A DNA stretch of 64,000 nucleotides from Hyphomonas sp. (GCA_016124495.1 WGNP01000005.1:59807-123806), one strand, 5' to 3'; shown: positions 8,494 to 17,624, numbered from the stretch's first letter. Notes: generated from the letters alone by a model not told the origin. Numbers and translations: made by a program.

Positions 8494-9957
8494 ATGAGCG
8501 GACATGAATCCAATTACACACCGAACTCGGCCTTCGAGCGCTGGCTCGACAAGCGCCTGCCGATCATCCGGTTTGCCAACGATACGGCGATCTCGTTCCC
8601 GACGCCTAAGAACCTGAACTACTGGTACGTCTTCGGCGGCATCCTCGCGGTCTGCCTCGCCATCCAGATCATCACCGGTGTCATCCTGGCGATGCATTAC
8701 GAGGCCAGTGTCGACGGCGCCTTCGCTTCGGTCGAGCGCATCATGCGCGACGTGCCTTTCGGCTGGCTCCTGCGTTACATCCACGCGAACGGCGCCTCGA
8801 TGTTCTTCCTCGCCGTCTACCTTCATATGTTCCGAGGCCTTTACTACGGGTCCTACAAGGCGCCGCGCGAAGTGCTCTGGATCCTCGGCTGCATCATCTA
8901 CCTCCTGATGATGGCGACCGCGTTCCTCGGCTACATGCTGCCGTGGGGCCAGATGTCGTATCACGGCGCGAACGTGATCACTGGCCTGTTCGGTGCGATC
9001 CCGCTCGTCGGCGAAAGCCTGCAAACCTGGATCCTCGGCGGCCCGTCGATCGGCAACCAGACGCTCCAGCGGTTCTTCTCGCTGCATTATCTCCTGCCCT
9101 TCATGATTGCGGCGGTCGTGATCCTGCACATCTGGGCGTTGCACGTTCCGGGCAACAACAACCCGACCGGCGTGGAGGTGCAGGATGTCGAGAAGGACAC
9201 CGTGCCCTTCCACCCATACTACACGGTGAAGGACGGCTTCGCGATCGCGGTCTTCCTGATCATGTTCGCGGTGTTCGTGTTCTACGCGCCGACCGTGCTG
9301 GGCCACGCCGACAACTATGTCGAGGCCAACCCCCTGGTGACGCCGTCGCACATCGTCCCCGAGTGGTATATGCTGCCCTTCTACGCGATCCTGCGCGCCA
9401 TCACGTTCGACATCGGCCCGATCGACGCGAAACTGCTGGGTGTGATCTTCATGTTCGCCGCCATCGCCATCCTTTTCGTCGTGCCATGGCTCGACACGTC
9501 GAAGGTGAAATCGATGCGCTACCGTCCGGTGGCCCGTCAGTTCTTCCTCGGCTTTGTGGCGGTCTGTCTTCTGCTTGGCTGGTGCGGCGCGGCCAACCCG
9601 GATGATGCCGTGATCCCGGCGCTGCGCGGCGAGGCGAGCCTCGTGGTTACCTATACCGATGCGGCCGGCGCGGTGGCTTCGGCCACCTATGCGGGCGGCG
9701 ACGAAGCCTACGAGGCGGCGGAAGCCTTCATGGCCACCCTGCCGGCAACGGCGGGCGCCAGCCTGGAAGCGGTGCCAGCACCGACATTCCTGTTCCGGCA
9801 CCTGTCGCTGATCCTGACCTTCATGTACTTCGGCTACTTCGTGCTGCTTTTCTTCCTCGGCCTGAGTGAGAAGACCAAGCCGCTGCCAGAGTCGATCCAC
9901 AAATCGGTACTGAAGGCCCACAAGCCGAAGACCGGCACCGCCGTTCCGGCTGAATAA
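8494..9957 (+). CDS. petB: Cytochrome b of the bc1 complex, with a loop insertion
   Basis: 487 residues, longer than the ~430 usual in alphaproteobacteria. All core features are present: four haem-ligand His in helices B and D ([38 protein letters not shown]), the Qo motif PEWY (VPEWYMLPF), and eight membrane helices. The extra length lies between helices G and H (about residues 374-425), an acidic and Ala-rich stretch ([19 protein letters not shown]) that should face the periplasm. Central electron-transfer subunit for respiration and for cyclic photosynthetic electron flow. Confidence 0.95.
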   Translation: MSGHESNYTPNSAFERWLDKRLPIIRFANDTAISFPTPKNLNYWYVFGGILAVCLAIQIITGVILAMHYEASVDGAFASVERIMRDVPFGWLLRYIHANGASMFFLAVYLHMFRGLYYGSYKAPREVLWILGCIIYLLMMATAFLGYMLPWGQMSYHGANVITGLFGAIPLVGESLQTWILGGPSIGNQTLQRFFSLHYLLPFMIAAVVILHIWALHVPGNNNPTGVEVQDVEKDTVPFHPYYTVKDGFAIAVFLIMFAVFVFYAPTVLGHADNYVEANPLVTPSHIVPEWYMLPFYAILRAITFDIGPIDAKLLGVIFMFAAIAILFVVPWLDTSKVKSMRYRPVARQFFLGFVAVCLLLGWCGAANPDDAVIPALRGEASLVVTYTDAAGAVASATYAGGDEAYEAAEAFMATLPATAGASLEAVPAPTFLFRHLSLILTFMYFGYFVLLFFLGLSEKTKPLPESIHKSVLKAHKPKTGTAVPAE

Positions 9958-9977
9958 GCCAGGTGAGGAGAGAGACA

Positions 9978-10940
9978 ATGAAAACCTTCCGCATCCTTGC
10001 TGCCAGTCTTGCAGGCCTCGCTTTCGCGGGTCTGGCCCATGCCGCGGGCGGCGCCAAGCACCCACATGCCCCTGACGGCGGCTGGCCCTTCGAAGGCGCG
10101 ACCGGCCAATATGACAAGGCCTCCGTCCAGCGCGGTTACCAAGTCTACAAGCAGGTCTGTTCCAGCTGCCACTCCATGAAGCTGCTGAGCTACCGCAATC
10201 TCGGTGAAAAGGGCGGACCGTTCTATGATCCCGAGTTCCCGAACCCGAACGACAATCCGTTCGTGAAGGCACTCGCCGCCGAGAACGAAATCGTCAGTCC
10301 GGTGCCGAACGATGCCGGCGAGTTCGACCTGCGCCCGGCCACGCCGGCCGACCGTTTCCGCTCGCCCTTCCCGAACGACGCAGCCGCCCGCGCCGCCAAT
10401 GGCGGCGCTCTGCCACCCGACCTGTCGGTCATCACCAAGGCCCGCGTCGGAGGCGCTTCCTATATTTACAGCCTGCTCACCGGCTATCCGGACTTCTCTC
10501 TTTACGAGGACCGGATCACTGAAGAGAACGGCGAGACCGTCTATACGACCGTCATCGACATGGCGAAGTTCGAAAAACTCGGCGAATACATGCCGCACCA
10601 CGGTCCCGCCTATCTGATCCAGCCGACGGGCCAATACTACAACCCCTACATGGCGGGCGACACGAAGCCTAACTATCTGGGCGATCCGCGCCATGCCCCG
10701 CCGGGCGGTTTCCTCGCGATGGGCCCGCAGCTCACCGATGGCCGCGTGGAGTATACCGACGGCACGCAAGCCACAGTCGACCAGATGGCACATGACGTTT
10801 CGCAGTTCCTCGCCTGGGCCGGTGATCCGAAGTTGCAGGCCCGCAAGGAAGTCGGCCTCGCCACGATGGTGTACCTTGGCATCCTGACGATCCTGCTCTG
10901 GTTCTCCTACAAGCGCATCTGGCGGAAAGTGGAGCACTAG
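9978..10940 (+). CDS. petC: Cytochrome c1 of the bc1 complex
   Basis: 320 residues from the ATG at 9978 after GAGGAGAGAG. A Sec signal peptide (about 1-22, ending AGLAHA) is followed by the c-type haem site CSSCH (61-65). The Met-ligand region lies in the C-terminal half (GGFLAMGPQL), and a single C-terminal helix (about 295-312) ends in a positively charged tail. It passes electrons to soluble or tethered cytochrome c. Last gene of petABC, followed by a strong terminator. Confidence 0.95.
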   Translation: MKTFRILAASLAGLAFAGLAHAAGGAKHPHAPDGGWPFEGATGQYDKASVQRGYQVYKQVCSSCHSMKLLSYRNLGEKGGPFYDPEFPNPNDNPFVKALAAENEIVSPVPNDAGEFDLRPATPADRFRSPFPNDAAARAANGGALPPDLSVITKARVGGASYIYSLLTGYPDFSLYEDRITEENGETVYTTVIDMAKFEKLGEYMPHHGPAYLIQPTGQYYNPYMAGDTKPNYLGDPRHAPPGGFLAMGPQLTDGRVEYTDGTQATVDQMAHDVSQFLAWAGDPKLQARKEVGLATMVYLGILTILLWFSYKRIWRKVEH

Positions 10941-10968
10941 GCGCCAGCCGCATCAGACAAGAATTGAC

Positions 10969-11005
10969 AACCCCGCCCCGGACACCGTCCAAGGGCGGGG
11001 TTTTT
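10969..11005 (+). terminator. Rho-independent terminator after petC
   Basis: Perfect 10-bp stem (AACCCCGCCC at 10969-10978 with GGGCGGGGTT at 10993-11002) and a 14-base loop; the 3' arm runs into TTTTT. It ends the petABC transcript just before the mtnP ribosome site. Confidence 0.92.
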
Positions 11006-11021
11006 CATTCAGGAACCTAAC

Positions 11022-11900
11022 ATGACAAAGTGGGTTATCGGTATCATCGGCGGCTCGGGGCTGTATGCCATCGACGGGCTGGAGGACCGGCGAGAAGCGC
11101 AGGTCGAGACCGCCTGGGGCGCGCCCTCGGACACGCTGTTGCGCGGGCGGATCGGCAAGGTCGAACTCGTCTTCCTGCCGCGCCACGGGAAGGGGCACCG
11201 GCTGACGCCAACCGATGTGCCCTACCGCGCTAATATCGCCGCGCTGAAGGCCGCCGGCTGCACCGACGTGCTCTCCATCTCGGCCTGTGGCTCTCTGCAG
11301 GAACAATACGCCCCCGGCGATTTCGTCGCCGTCGACCAGTTTATCGACAGGACGTTTGCGCGCGAGAAAACCTTCTTCGGCCCCGGCATGGTCGCGCATG
11401 TCTCGATGGCGCAGCCGGTCTGCGCGCGCCTGTCCGGTCTTGCAGCGGGCGCCGTCTCGGCTGTGGGCGGCAAGGTCCACCACGGAGGCACCTATCTTGC
11501 GATGGAGGGGCCGCAATTCTCGTCGCTGGCCGAGTCCCAGCTCTACCGCAGCTGGGGCTGCCATGTGATCGGCATGACCAACATGCCGGAAGCCAAGCTC
11601 GCCCGCGAAGCGGAATTGCCCTACGCGACGCTGGCGATGGTGACCGACTATGACTGCTGGCGCGCCGAAACCGAGGCGGTGACGGTCACCAACGTGCTGG
11701 AAGTCATGCACCGGAACAGCGCACTCGCCCGCCTCGCGATCGTCCATCTGGCGGGAGTCCTGAACGAGACGCCGCGTACGACGTCTCCCCAAGGAATTGA
11801 ATCCTGCCTGGATTTCGCACTGATCACGGCGCCGGACGCCCGCGATCCTGAATTTCTTGATAAGTTGCAGGTGATTGCGGGCCGCGCCCTCGGCAGCTAA
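11022..11900 (+). CDS. mtnP: S-methyl-5'-thioadenosine phosphorylase
   Basis: 292 residues. Purine nucleoside phosphorylase family 2 motifs: IIGGSGLY at the N-terminus, FLPRHGKGH (phosphate site), VPYRANIAAL, SISACGSLQE, and the substrate-specificity region EGPQFSSLAES followed by NMPEAKLAREAELPYATLAMVTDYD. It converts methylthioadenosine and phosphate to adenine and methylthioribose-1-phosphate, recycling the by-product of polyamine and homoserine-lactone synthesis. ATG with AGGA upstream; probably transcribed on its own from beyond the petC terminator. Confidence 0.92.
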   Translation: MTKWVIGIIGGSGLYAIDGLEDRREAQVETAWGAPSDTLLRGRIGKVELVFLPRHGKGHRLTPTDVPYRANIAALKAAGCTDVLSISACGSLQEQYAPGDFVAVDQFIDRTFAREKTFFGPGMVAHVSMAQPVCARLSGLAAGAVSAVGGKVHHGGTYLAMEGPQFSSLAESQLYRSWGCHVIGMTNMPEAKLAREAELPYATLAMVTDYDCWRAETEAVTVTNVLEVMHRNSALARLAIVHLAGVLNETPRTTSPQGIESCLDFALITAPDARDPEFLDKLQVIAGRALGS

Positions 11901-11968
11901 GACTTGTATTACCGTCACTGAACTGGCGCATACATTGCTTGCTCCGGCCTGCATCGGGGGATCTCAGA

Positions 11969-12895
11969 ATGAGCGAAGCACAATTCTACACCTTCCTGAC
12001 AGGTGGCCTCGGCCTCCTGACCGCCCTGATGACACTTGTCGCCTGGCACCTCTGGCGGATGCGGGAAGACACGCGCGCCGGCCGGATTTCGGCCCTCGGC
12101 GGTGTCAGCCACGAGCTGCGGATCAATCTGCAGCGGATGGTGAGCGAGCTCTCGCAGGTCGCGGCCAATCCTGATGTCGGCCCGGATGTCCTGCTGCCGA
12201 TCCGCCATCCCCAGCTCGACGGCGTCAACGCCTCGCTGATCAATGCCAACCGCAACGGCATCGCCGTGATCGGTGTCACCTATCAGGAGCTCGAAGCGCG
12301 CAAGCTCTCGCTGCGCGCGCAGCTGGCGCAGGGGAATGCGCCCGGCAATGTGCTGGACGATGCGATGGACGCCGCCATCAACGGCATTGCTGCCCTTTAT
12401 TTCTGGGAAGTTCACCACGGCGCCCTGCCAGCCGAGATCGGCCGCGTGCGCAGCTGGGATGTGCGCGACTGGATGAAGGCGCATGGCTTCAAGGCCGACG
12501 CATTCCCCGGTATGCACCTGCGTGATGAAGTGGTTGAACGCCTGCGGATGTATGGCCTCGAACTGACGCCGAAACCGCTGACCCACACCGCGTGGGAATA
12601 CTACAACATGAGCTATGACCGGCATGCCGAGCGCAATGCCCGGGCTGAGCAGCGCGGCGCCAGGCAGGCCGGGAAAGCCGAAGACGCAGCGGAAGATGAC
12701 AAGCCGCACGGATTGTTTGGCTTCCGCAAGAAACCCGCCGCCGGGCCGGTACCGGGATCAGAGGAAGCCGATCTCGCCGCAGCAGCTCCTGAGGCTCCCG
12801 CCTACACACCGGCCCCGCCCCCCCGTCCGCTGGAACCCGAGGGGCTCGACCTCAGCCGGGAAGCGGTCGGCAATGCGCCCAAGGCGCCGGCCTGA
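11969..12895 (+). CDS. Single-span membrane protein of unknown function
   Basis: 308 residues from the ATG at 11969 after GGGGGA. One N-terminal membrane helix (about 7-25) is followed by WHLWRMREDTRAG and a long cytoplasmic helical region. The C-terminal ~90 residues are low-complexity: Arg/Ala-rich (NARAEQRGARQAG), then Pro-rich (APAYTPAPPPRPLEPEG). No catalytic motif is visible and I do not recognise the family. Neighbouring genes give no clear functional clue. Confidence 0.7.
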   Translation: MSEAQFYTFLTGGLGLLTALMTLVAWHLWRMREDTRAGRISALGGVSHELRINLQRMVSELSQVAANPDVGPDVLLPIRHPQLDGVNASLINANRNGIAVIGVTYQELEARKLSLRAQLAQGNAPGNVLDDAMDAAINGIAALYFWEVHHGALPAEIGRVRSWDVRDWMKAHGFKADAFPGMHLRDEVVERLRMYGLELTPKPLTHTAWEYYNMSYDRHAERNARAEQRGARQAGKAEDAAEDDKPHGLFGFRKKPAAGPVPGSEEADLAAAAPEAPAYTPAPPPRPLEPEGLDLSREAVGNAPKAPA

Positions 12896-12939
12896 CCCGG
12901 TCTATCGCTGTTGACGCCTTTGCGAAGGAGTTTCCGCCC

Positions 12940-13401
12940 ATGATTCGTCCATTTCTGGCAGGCGCTGTGTTCCTGTTCGCCTCGGCCTGCGCCAGCGCGC
13001 CGGACGGGCTGACCGAGCACCAGGAAGCGGCTGAAGCCGCCACTATCGCGGCGCTGCTGCAGGCGCAGGACGCTGCCTGGAACAATGGTGACATCGACGG
13101 CTTCATGAACGGCTACTGGCCGTCGGAGGAGCTGCGCTTTGCGTCCGGCGGCGATGTCGTGCGCGGGTACGCGGCGACGCTTGCACGCTACAAGGTGCGC
13201 TATCCCGGACGGCAGGGGATGGGGGAGCTCACGACCTCGGACTACGAGATCGACATCCTGTCCGAAGATGCCGCGATCGCTCATGGCAGATGGAAGGTGA
13301 CGACCGCGGAGGGCAGCGCGGACGGCCTCTACACCCTCGTCCTGCGCAAGATGGACGGGCAGTGGCTGATCGTTTCCGATACGACCACCTCGTCCGAGTA
13401 A
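12940..13401 (+). CDS. Lipoprotein with a SnoaL/DUF4440-like (NTF2-fold) domain
   Basis: 153 residues. A lipobox FASAC places the lipidated Cys at about residue 17. The mature part resembles DUF4440: AAWNNGDIDGFMNGYWPSEE near the start, then RFASGG....GYAATLARYK and a final LVLRKMDGQWLIVSDTTTS. NTF2-fold proteins of this class are often binding or isomerase-like, without a fixed reaction. ATG with GAAGGAG upstream. Probably in the periplasm or outer membrane. Confidence 0.75.
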   Translation: MIRPFLAGAVFLFASACASAPDGLTEHQEAAEAATIAALLQAQDAAWNNGDIDGFMNGYWPSEELRFASGGDVVRGYAATLARYKVRYPGRQGMGELTTSDYEIDILSEDAAIAHGRWKVTTAEGSADGLYTLVLRKMDGQWLIVSDTTTSSE

Positions 13402-13488
13402 GACGCCGCCAAATGCCGGGTTGGCAGGCGCTGCGGCTCAGGGCAAACCTCGTTCGGCAGCCTTGCCCTGGAAAAGGAACCCGCCCGA

Positions 13489-14469
13489 ATGGCGCGCGCA
13501 ACACTGGACTACGAAACAAGCAATTCCGCCGTCGAAGCCTTCCTCGAACTTCCCTGGGTGCGCACAGCGATCACGACGCTGATCATCTTCAACGCTGTCG
13601 TCCTGGGGGTCCTCACCTACCGTGAGTCCATGTCGCCCGGCATAGTGTCGCTGTTCGAGTTTCTCGACGCCGCCATCACCTGGCTGTTCGTCGCTGAACT
13701 TGGGCTCAAACTTTTTGTCTACCGCTTCCAGTTCTTCAAGGAAGGCTGGAACGTATTCGACTTCCTGGTCATCGGCGTCTCGCTGATCCCGGGTGCGTCG
13801 GCCCTGACCGTGCTGCGGGCGCTCCGTGTGCTGAGGGTGCTGCGGCTCCTTCGCTTCGTGCCGATGATGAAGCGGATTACCGAGGCGCTGCTGAAGTCGA
13901 TCCCCGGCATGGGGGCGATTCTCGCCGTGATTCTGCTGGTCATCTATGTCGGCGCGGTGATGGCCACCAACCTTTATGGCAACACGGTCAATGCGGAGGT
14001 GCACGAGATGTTCGGCACCTTGCCCGACTCCGCGCTGACGCTGTTCCAGCTGATGACGATGGACGGCTGGTCGGACCTTCTCGACGCGGTCACCGAAGAT
14101 GGCCATCCCTATGCTTGGATCTTTTTCCTCGTTTTCATCTTTGTCGGTAGCTTCGCCATCCTGAACCTGTTCATTGCGCTGATTGTCGAAGCGCTGACCG
14201 CCGAACAGAAGGCGGCGCTCGGCGAGCAGATCGAAAGTCTCGGGGTCGCGATGGAAGAGCGGTTGCAGGACGCGCCGGTCTCGGCCGAGGTGACCGGCGC
14301 CATCGCGGAGATTCGCGCCCGCGACGAGTTGATCGAGGATCAGCTGGAACATGTGGAAGAGGGTCTCGAGTGCGCCGAAACCGACCGGGTCGAGATGATG
14401 AAACTGCTGCTCGAGATGCGGGGCGAGATTCAGTCCCTGAAGGCAATGCTGGCGGCGCGCGGCAGCTGA
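13489..14469 (+). CDS. One-domain voltage-gated cation channel with a Ca-like filter
   Basis: 326 residues with the six-helix layout of bacterial NaChBac-type channels. S4 (about 104-127) carries five arginines at three-residue spacing (R110, R113, R116, R119, R122). The pore has the filter TMDGWSD (190-196), and S6 follows (212-236). Sodium channels of this family have TLESW-type filters; Asp at the high-field position, Gly next to it and a final Asp resemble the calcium-selective TLEGWVD and the engineered TLDDWSD. A C-terminal coiled coil (about 237-320) should tetramerise it. Calcium permeability is an inference. Plain ATG start with AAAAGGAA upstream. Confidence 0.85.
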   Translation: MARATLDYETSNSAVEAFLELPWVRTAITTLIIFNAVVLGVLTYRESMSPGIVSLFEFLDAAITWLFVAELGLKLFVYRFQFFKEGWNVFDFLVIGVSLIPGASALTVLRALRVLRVLRLLRFVPMMKRITEALLKSIPGMGAILAVILLVIYVGAVMATNLYGNTVNAEVHEMFGTLPDSALTLFQLMTMDGWSDLLDAVTEDGHPYAWIFFLVFIFVGSFAILNLFIALIVEALTAEQKAALGEQIESLGVAMEERLQDAPVSAEVTGAIAEIRARDELIEDQLEHVEEGLECAETDRVEMMKLLLEMRGEIQSLKAMLAARGS

Positions 14470-14475
14470 ACGATT

Positions 14476-14506
14476 TGGCCCCGCCGGGCGATTACCAGCG
14501 GGGCCA
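14476..14506. terminator. Hairpin between convergent genes, possible bidirectional terminator
   Basis: A 9-bp perfect stem (TGGCCCCGC at 14476-14484 with GCGGGGCCA at 14498-14506) separates the convergent channel and fasciclin genes. There is no long T tract, so termination is inferred from position and stem strength. Confidence 0.5.
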
Positions 14507-14528
14507 GTCGTGCAGGCAGGTGTGTCGC

Positions 14529-15077
14529 TCAGGAAGCGGGCAGGAGCACTTTGTCGATGACGTGGATGATGCCGTTTGAGGCCTTGACGTCGGCGGTGAT
14601 CACGGTGGCGTCGTTGATCTTCACGCCGGCTGTGCCGTCGATCGCGATCGTACCGTTCAGCGTTTCAGCGGTCAGCATCTTACCGGCGAGGTCCGCCGAT
14701 TTTATCTTCTGGCCAGCAATCACATGAAGTTTCAGGATCGCTGCGAGCTGGAGCTTGTTTTCGGGCTTCAGCAAGGTGTCAACGGTGCCGGCTGGCAAAG
14801 CCGCAAAGGCTGCATCCGTGGGCGCGAACAGGGTCAGTGGCCCATCGCCTTTTAGCGCGTCCACCAGGCCAGCTGCTTCTGCGGCGGCGAGCAGGGTGGT
14901 GAAGCTTCCGGCGGCGGCAGCCGTTTCGGCGATGTCGGTGGTCACTTTCTGGGAGGCGTCCTTGGTCAGGTGACCTTCGGTATACTGCGCCTTGGTGGCT
15001 TTCGTTCCGCAATCTCCGGCGACGGCCGGCAATGCAATCAGGATCGCCGTGGCGGCTACAACAAGAATTTTCTTCAT
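14529..15077 (-). CDS. Secreted fasciclin (FAS1) domain protein
   Basis: 182 residues from the ATG at 15077, which follows GAGGAAAATCCT. The signal peptide is about residues 1-21 (cleavage after PAVA). One FAS1 domain is present: the H1 motif FTTLLAAAEAAGLVDALKG, then LTLFAPTDAAFAALPAGTVD, LKLHVIAGQKI and the C-terminal IIHVIDKVLLP. Single-domain bacterial FAS1 proteins are periplasmic or extracellular adhesion or binding proteins. Convergent with the channel gene. Confidence 0.92.
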   Translation of the reverse strand: MKKILVVAATAILIALPAVAGDCGTKATKAQYTEGHLTKDASQKVTTDIAETAAAAGSFTTLLAAAEAAGLVDALKGDGPLTLFAPTDAAFAALPAGTVDTLLKPENKLQLAAILKLHVIAGQKIKSADLAGKMLTAETLNGTIAIDGTAGVKINDATVITADVKASNGIIHVIDKVLLPAS

Positions 15078-15262
15078 AGGATTTTCCTCTTTTCCAGAAT
15101 AGCCCGGATCAGTTTCCGGTGCATTCAATATACGGTGCGAAATAAAAAATGACCTTGAAGATGAACAAGGTTTAATCGGTTGCGCGCGGCCCGGTCATTC
15201 CTGTCACGTGTCTTTGAATGGGGAGCGCTGTCCAAGCGGGCGGACAACCTGCTATAGAAGAT

Positions 15263-15976
15263 ATGACCATGAGCCTCTGGACGAACCTTCTGAGCAGTGG
15301 CCGGCGCCTTTTCGAGAGCGGACCCGAGCCGGATATCGACAGCGCCGGGGCAGACGGCTGCGCGCCGGACCCCAATGATGTGGGCTTCACCGCCGCCGTG
15401 GTCGGGCTCGGTGCCAAGATGGCGGCGGCTGACGGGCTGGTCAGTGACACCGAAGTCATGACCTTCGCGCGCGTCTTCCGCGCCCCGCCCGAGGAGGCTG
15501 ACAACGTTCGCCGCGTCTTCATGCTCGCGCGCCAGACTGTGCGCGGCTACGAGGCCTATGCCCGCCGGATCGGCAAACGCTACTATGACCGCCCGTGCCT
15601 GCTCGAAGGCGTTCTGGATGGCCTGTTCCAGATCGCCGGCGCCGACGGCGTCGTGACCGATTCAGAACTCGTTTACCTTCAGAATGTCTCGGATGCCTTC
15701 GGGTTTGACCGCACGACCTTCCGCCGCATCCGCGCTACCCATCTCGGGCCGGAACGCGACGACCCGTACCATATACTCGGTGTTGCCCATGACGCCGACT
15801 TCCCGGACATCCGCACTGCCTACCGGCGACTGATGGCGGATCACCATCCGGACAGGATCATCCAGATGGGCGCCCCGCGGGAGTTCGAGGACGCCGCCCA
15901 TACCAAGGCGGCGGCGATCACGGCCGCCTATGCGCGCATCCGGGCCGAGCGCGGCCTGCTTGTGCCCCAGGACTGA
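15263..15976 (+). CDS. TerB-like and J-domain protein (DjlA-like)
   Basis: About 237 residues; ATGs at 15263 and 15269 are both possible starts. The N-terminal part (about 45-160) has the TerB-like pattern VVGLGAKMAAADGLVSDTE and, later, GADGVVTDSELVYL, two repeats of the metal-binding helix type. The C-terminal J domain contains DPYHILGV and the essential HPD tripeptide (MADHHPDRI), with a shortened tail. It should stimulate a DnaK-type chaperone, like DjlA, but lacks an obvious membrane anchor. Confidence 0.85.
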   Translation: MTMSLWTNLLSSGRRLFESGPEPDIDSAGADGCAPDPNDVGFTAAVVGLGAKMAAADGLVSDTEVMTFARVFRAPPEEADNVRRVFMLARQTVRGYEAYARRIGKRYYDRPCLLEGVLDGLFQIAGADGVVTDSELVYLQNVSDAFGFDRTTFRRIRATHLGPERDDPYHILGVAHDADFPDIRTAYRRLMADHHPDRIIQMGAPREFEDAAHTKAAAITAAYARIRAERGLLVPQD

Positions 15977-16076
15977 CCAGTCTTTGGTCAACGCGGAATC
16001 GTGAACGCCTGTAGCAGTCACCGGCGTTGACGCACCGCCATGATGCAGCCATCTTGGTAGAGTATCGAGAGGCCAG

Positions 16077-16355
16077 ATGGATCAGACTCTTCCTCCTTCC
16101 CGTTCGACCGGCTTGCTTGCTTCGCTCCGTGCAGGCGTAGGACTTGTTGCACAGCTCCTGATCGGCGCTCTGCTGATCTTCGTAGCGAGCGCCGTGGCCA
16201 TGATGACCGCCTTTGCCGGGTTGATGATCGCCGGCGCCGCGCTGCTGCTGCGCTACTGCGCAGTGCGCCAGCCCGCCCCGGTCCCTGTCCGGGTCAAGGA
16301 CGCCCCGGTTACCCTGCAGGGTCGCCGTACGCCGCGCGGCTGGACGGTCGAGTAA
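16077..16355 (+). CDS. Small membrane protein of unknown function
   Basis: 92 residues. A long hydrophobic stretch (about 13-60, room for two helices) is followed by a basic Pro-rich tail (RQPAPVPVRVKDAP, GRRTPRGW). ATG after GAGAGGCC. No family recognised. It lies 76 bases before idi on the same strand and could be co-transcribed. Confidence 0.6.
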   Translation: MDQTLPPSRSTGLLASLRAGVGLVAQLLIGALLIFVASAVAMMTAFAGLMIAGAALLLRYCAVRQPAPVPVRVKDAPVTLQGRRTPRGWTVE

Positions 16356-16431
16356 GTTTGTCCCAGGCGCCCGCCGGTGTTTGACCCTCCTGCCGGGCGG
16401 CACTAGGTTTGTGCGTTGAGGAGCATCCTGC

Positions 16432-16971
16432 GTGACAGACGAATTCGAACAAGTGATCCTGGTCGACGAGGCGGATGAGGCGCTCCGCGACGGCGACAAA
16501 TGGCAGATCCATCAGGACGGCCTGCTGCACCGCGCCTTCTCGATCTTCGTGTTCAACGCTGCCGGTGAGTGCCTGATCCAGCAGCGCGCGGACGGCAAGT
16601 ACCACTCCGCCGGCAAGTGGGCGAATTCGTGCTGCGGCCATCCGCGGCCGGGTGAACCCACCAGCGTCGCCGCCGCGCGCCGCCTCGAAGAAGAAGTAGG
16701 CTTGCGCGTGCCGCTGACCTTCGGCTTCAAAAGCCGCTACGTCGCCTATCTCGACAATGACATGATCGAGAATGAGATTCCGCATCTCTATTTCGGCCGC
16801 ACCGATGCGGCGCCGGCGCTGAACCCGGATGAGGTCCAGGCGGTGAAATGGATTTCGCTGGACGCCCTGGCAAAAGATATCGTGCGTACACCGGGACAAT
16901 ACGCGGCCTGGCTGCGTCATTACATCGAGGCACACCCGGCCGAACTTGCCGAATGGCGCAGCCGGGTTTGA
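16432..16971 (+). CDS. idi: Isopentenyl-diphosphate delta-isomerase, type I
   Basis: 179 residues with a NUDIX fold. Family motifs: HRAFSIFVFN, WANSCCGHPRPGE (active-site Cys within NSCCGHP) and the Glu-rich RRLEEEVGL. The C-terminal YCAW-type segment appears as YAAWLRHYI. It interconverts IPP and DMAPP, the starter for crtE and for the phytol tail of bacteriochlorophyll. GTG start with GAGGAG upstream. idi is often linked to photosynthesis clusters, as here, about 0.75 kb before bchI. Confidence 0.92.
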   Translation: MTDEFEQVILVDEADEALRDGDKWQIHQDGLLHRAFSIFVFNAAGECLIQQRADGKYHSAGKWANSCCGHPRPGEPTSVAAARRLEEEVGLRVPLTFGFKSRYVAYLDNDMIENEIPHLYFGRTDAAPALNPDEVQAVKWISLDALAKDIVRTPGQYAAWLRHYIEAHPAELAEWRSRV

Positions 16972-17057
16972 CCACTGTATAATTCCGGTGAAGTAAGCCT
17001 TGGCGTTGCCTGCGCCCGGTCTATACTGTCGCACCCAGCATTCTGTGGAGGAAACAA

Positions 17058-17588
17058 ATGCGATTCGACACAAAACGTCTTTCCCTTGCGATGGCTTCCG
17101 GCCTCGCTCTCGCCCTCGCAGCATGCGGCGGCTCCGATACGTCTGCCCCAGCGCCCGCGGCGGCTCCGGCCGCTGAGCCGGCACCTGTAGAGGCTGCCCC
17201 GGTCGAAGCCCCCCCGGTTGAGACCCCTGCACCGACCGAAGCAGCAGCCCCCGCTGCCGGCGGTACGGACTATGCATCTTACACGGGTGACGCCGCCAAG
17301 GGCAAACGCGTGTTCGCCCAGTGCATGACCTGCCACGCCGTTGCCGAAGGCCGCAACAATGTCGGCCCGTCGCTGTTCGGCATCGTGGGCCGCGAGTCCG
17401 GCACCGTTCCGGGCTTCAAGTATTCGGACGCTAACCTTAATTCGAACGTCACCTGGACCGAAGAGAATCTCTTCGTATACCTCGAAAAACCAACGGACTT
17501 CATCCCGGGCACGATTATGGCCTTCCCGGGTCTTCGCAATCCGCAAGACCGCGCGGACGTGATTGCTTATCTGAAGAATCCGACCTGA
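17058..17588 (+). CDS. Membrane-tethered class I cytochrome c (lipoprotein)
   Basis: 176 residues. Lipobox LALAAC puts the anchor Cys at residue 23. A Pro/Ala/Glu-rich linker (about 28-68) precedes the haem domain with CMTCH (89-93), [13 protein letters not shown], and the axial Met in [11 protein letters not shown]. This is the c2/c552 type and is probably anchored in the periplasmic leaflet. It lies directly before bchI, and no pufC exists in the window, so it is a good candidate for carrying electrons from cytochrome c1 to the reaction centre (and/or an oxidase), like cytochrome cy. The electron-donor role is inference. Confidence 0.88.
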   Translation: MRFDTKRLSLAMASGLALALAACGGSDTSAPAPAAAPAAEPAPVEAAPVEAPPVETPAPTEAAAPAAGGTDYASYTGDAAKGKRVFAQCMTCHAVAEGRNNVGPSLFGIVGRESGTVPGFKYSDANLNSNVTWTEENLFVYLEKPTDFIPGTIMAFPGLRNPQDRADVIAYLKNPT

Positions 17589-17624
17589 TTTAATTCGCCT
17601 CTCAGGCGAGTTGACGCAAATGAC

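Noticed and set aside
7900..10272. 790-codon open frame on the minus strand across petABC
   Set aside because: Its product is His/Arg/Asp-rich low-complexity sequence with no family features, exactly antisense to the three conserved bc1 genes. Long antisense frames are expected in GC-rich DNA with strong third-position bias.
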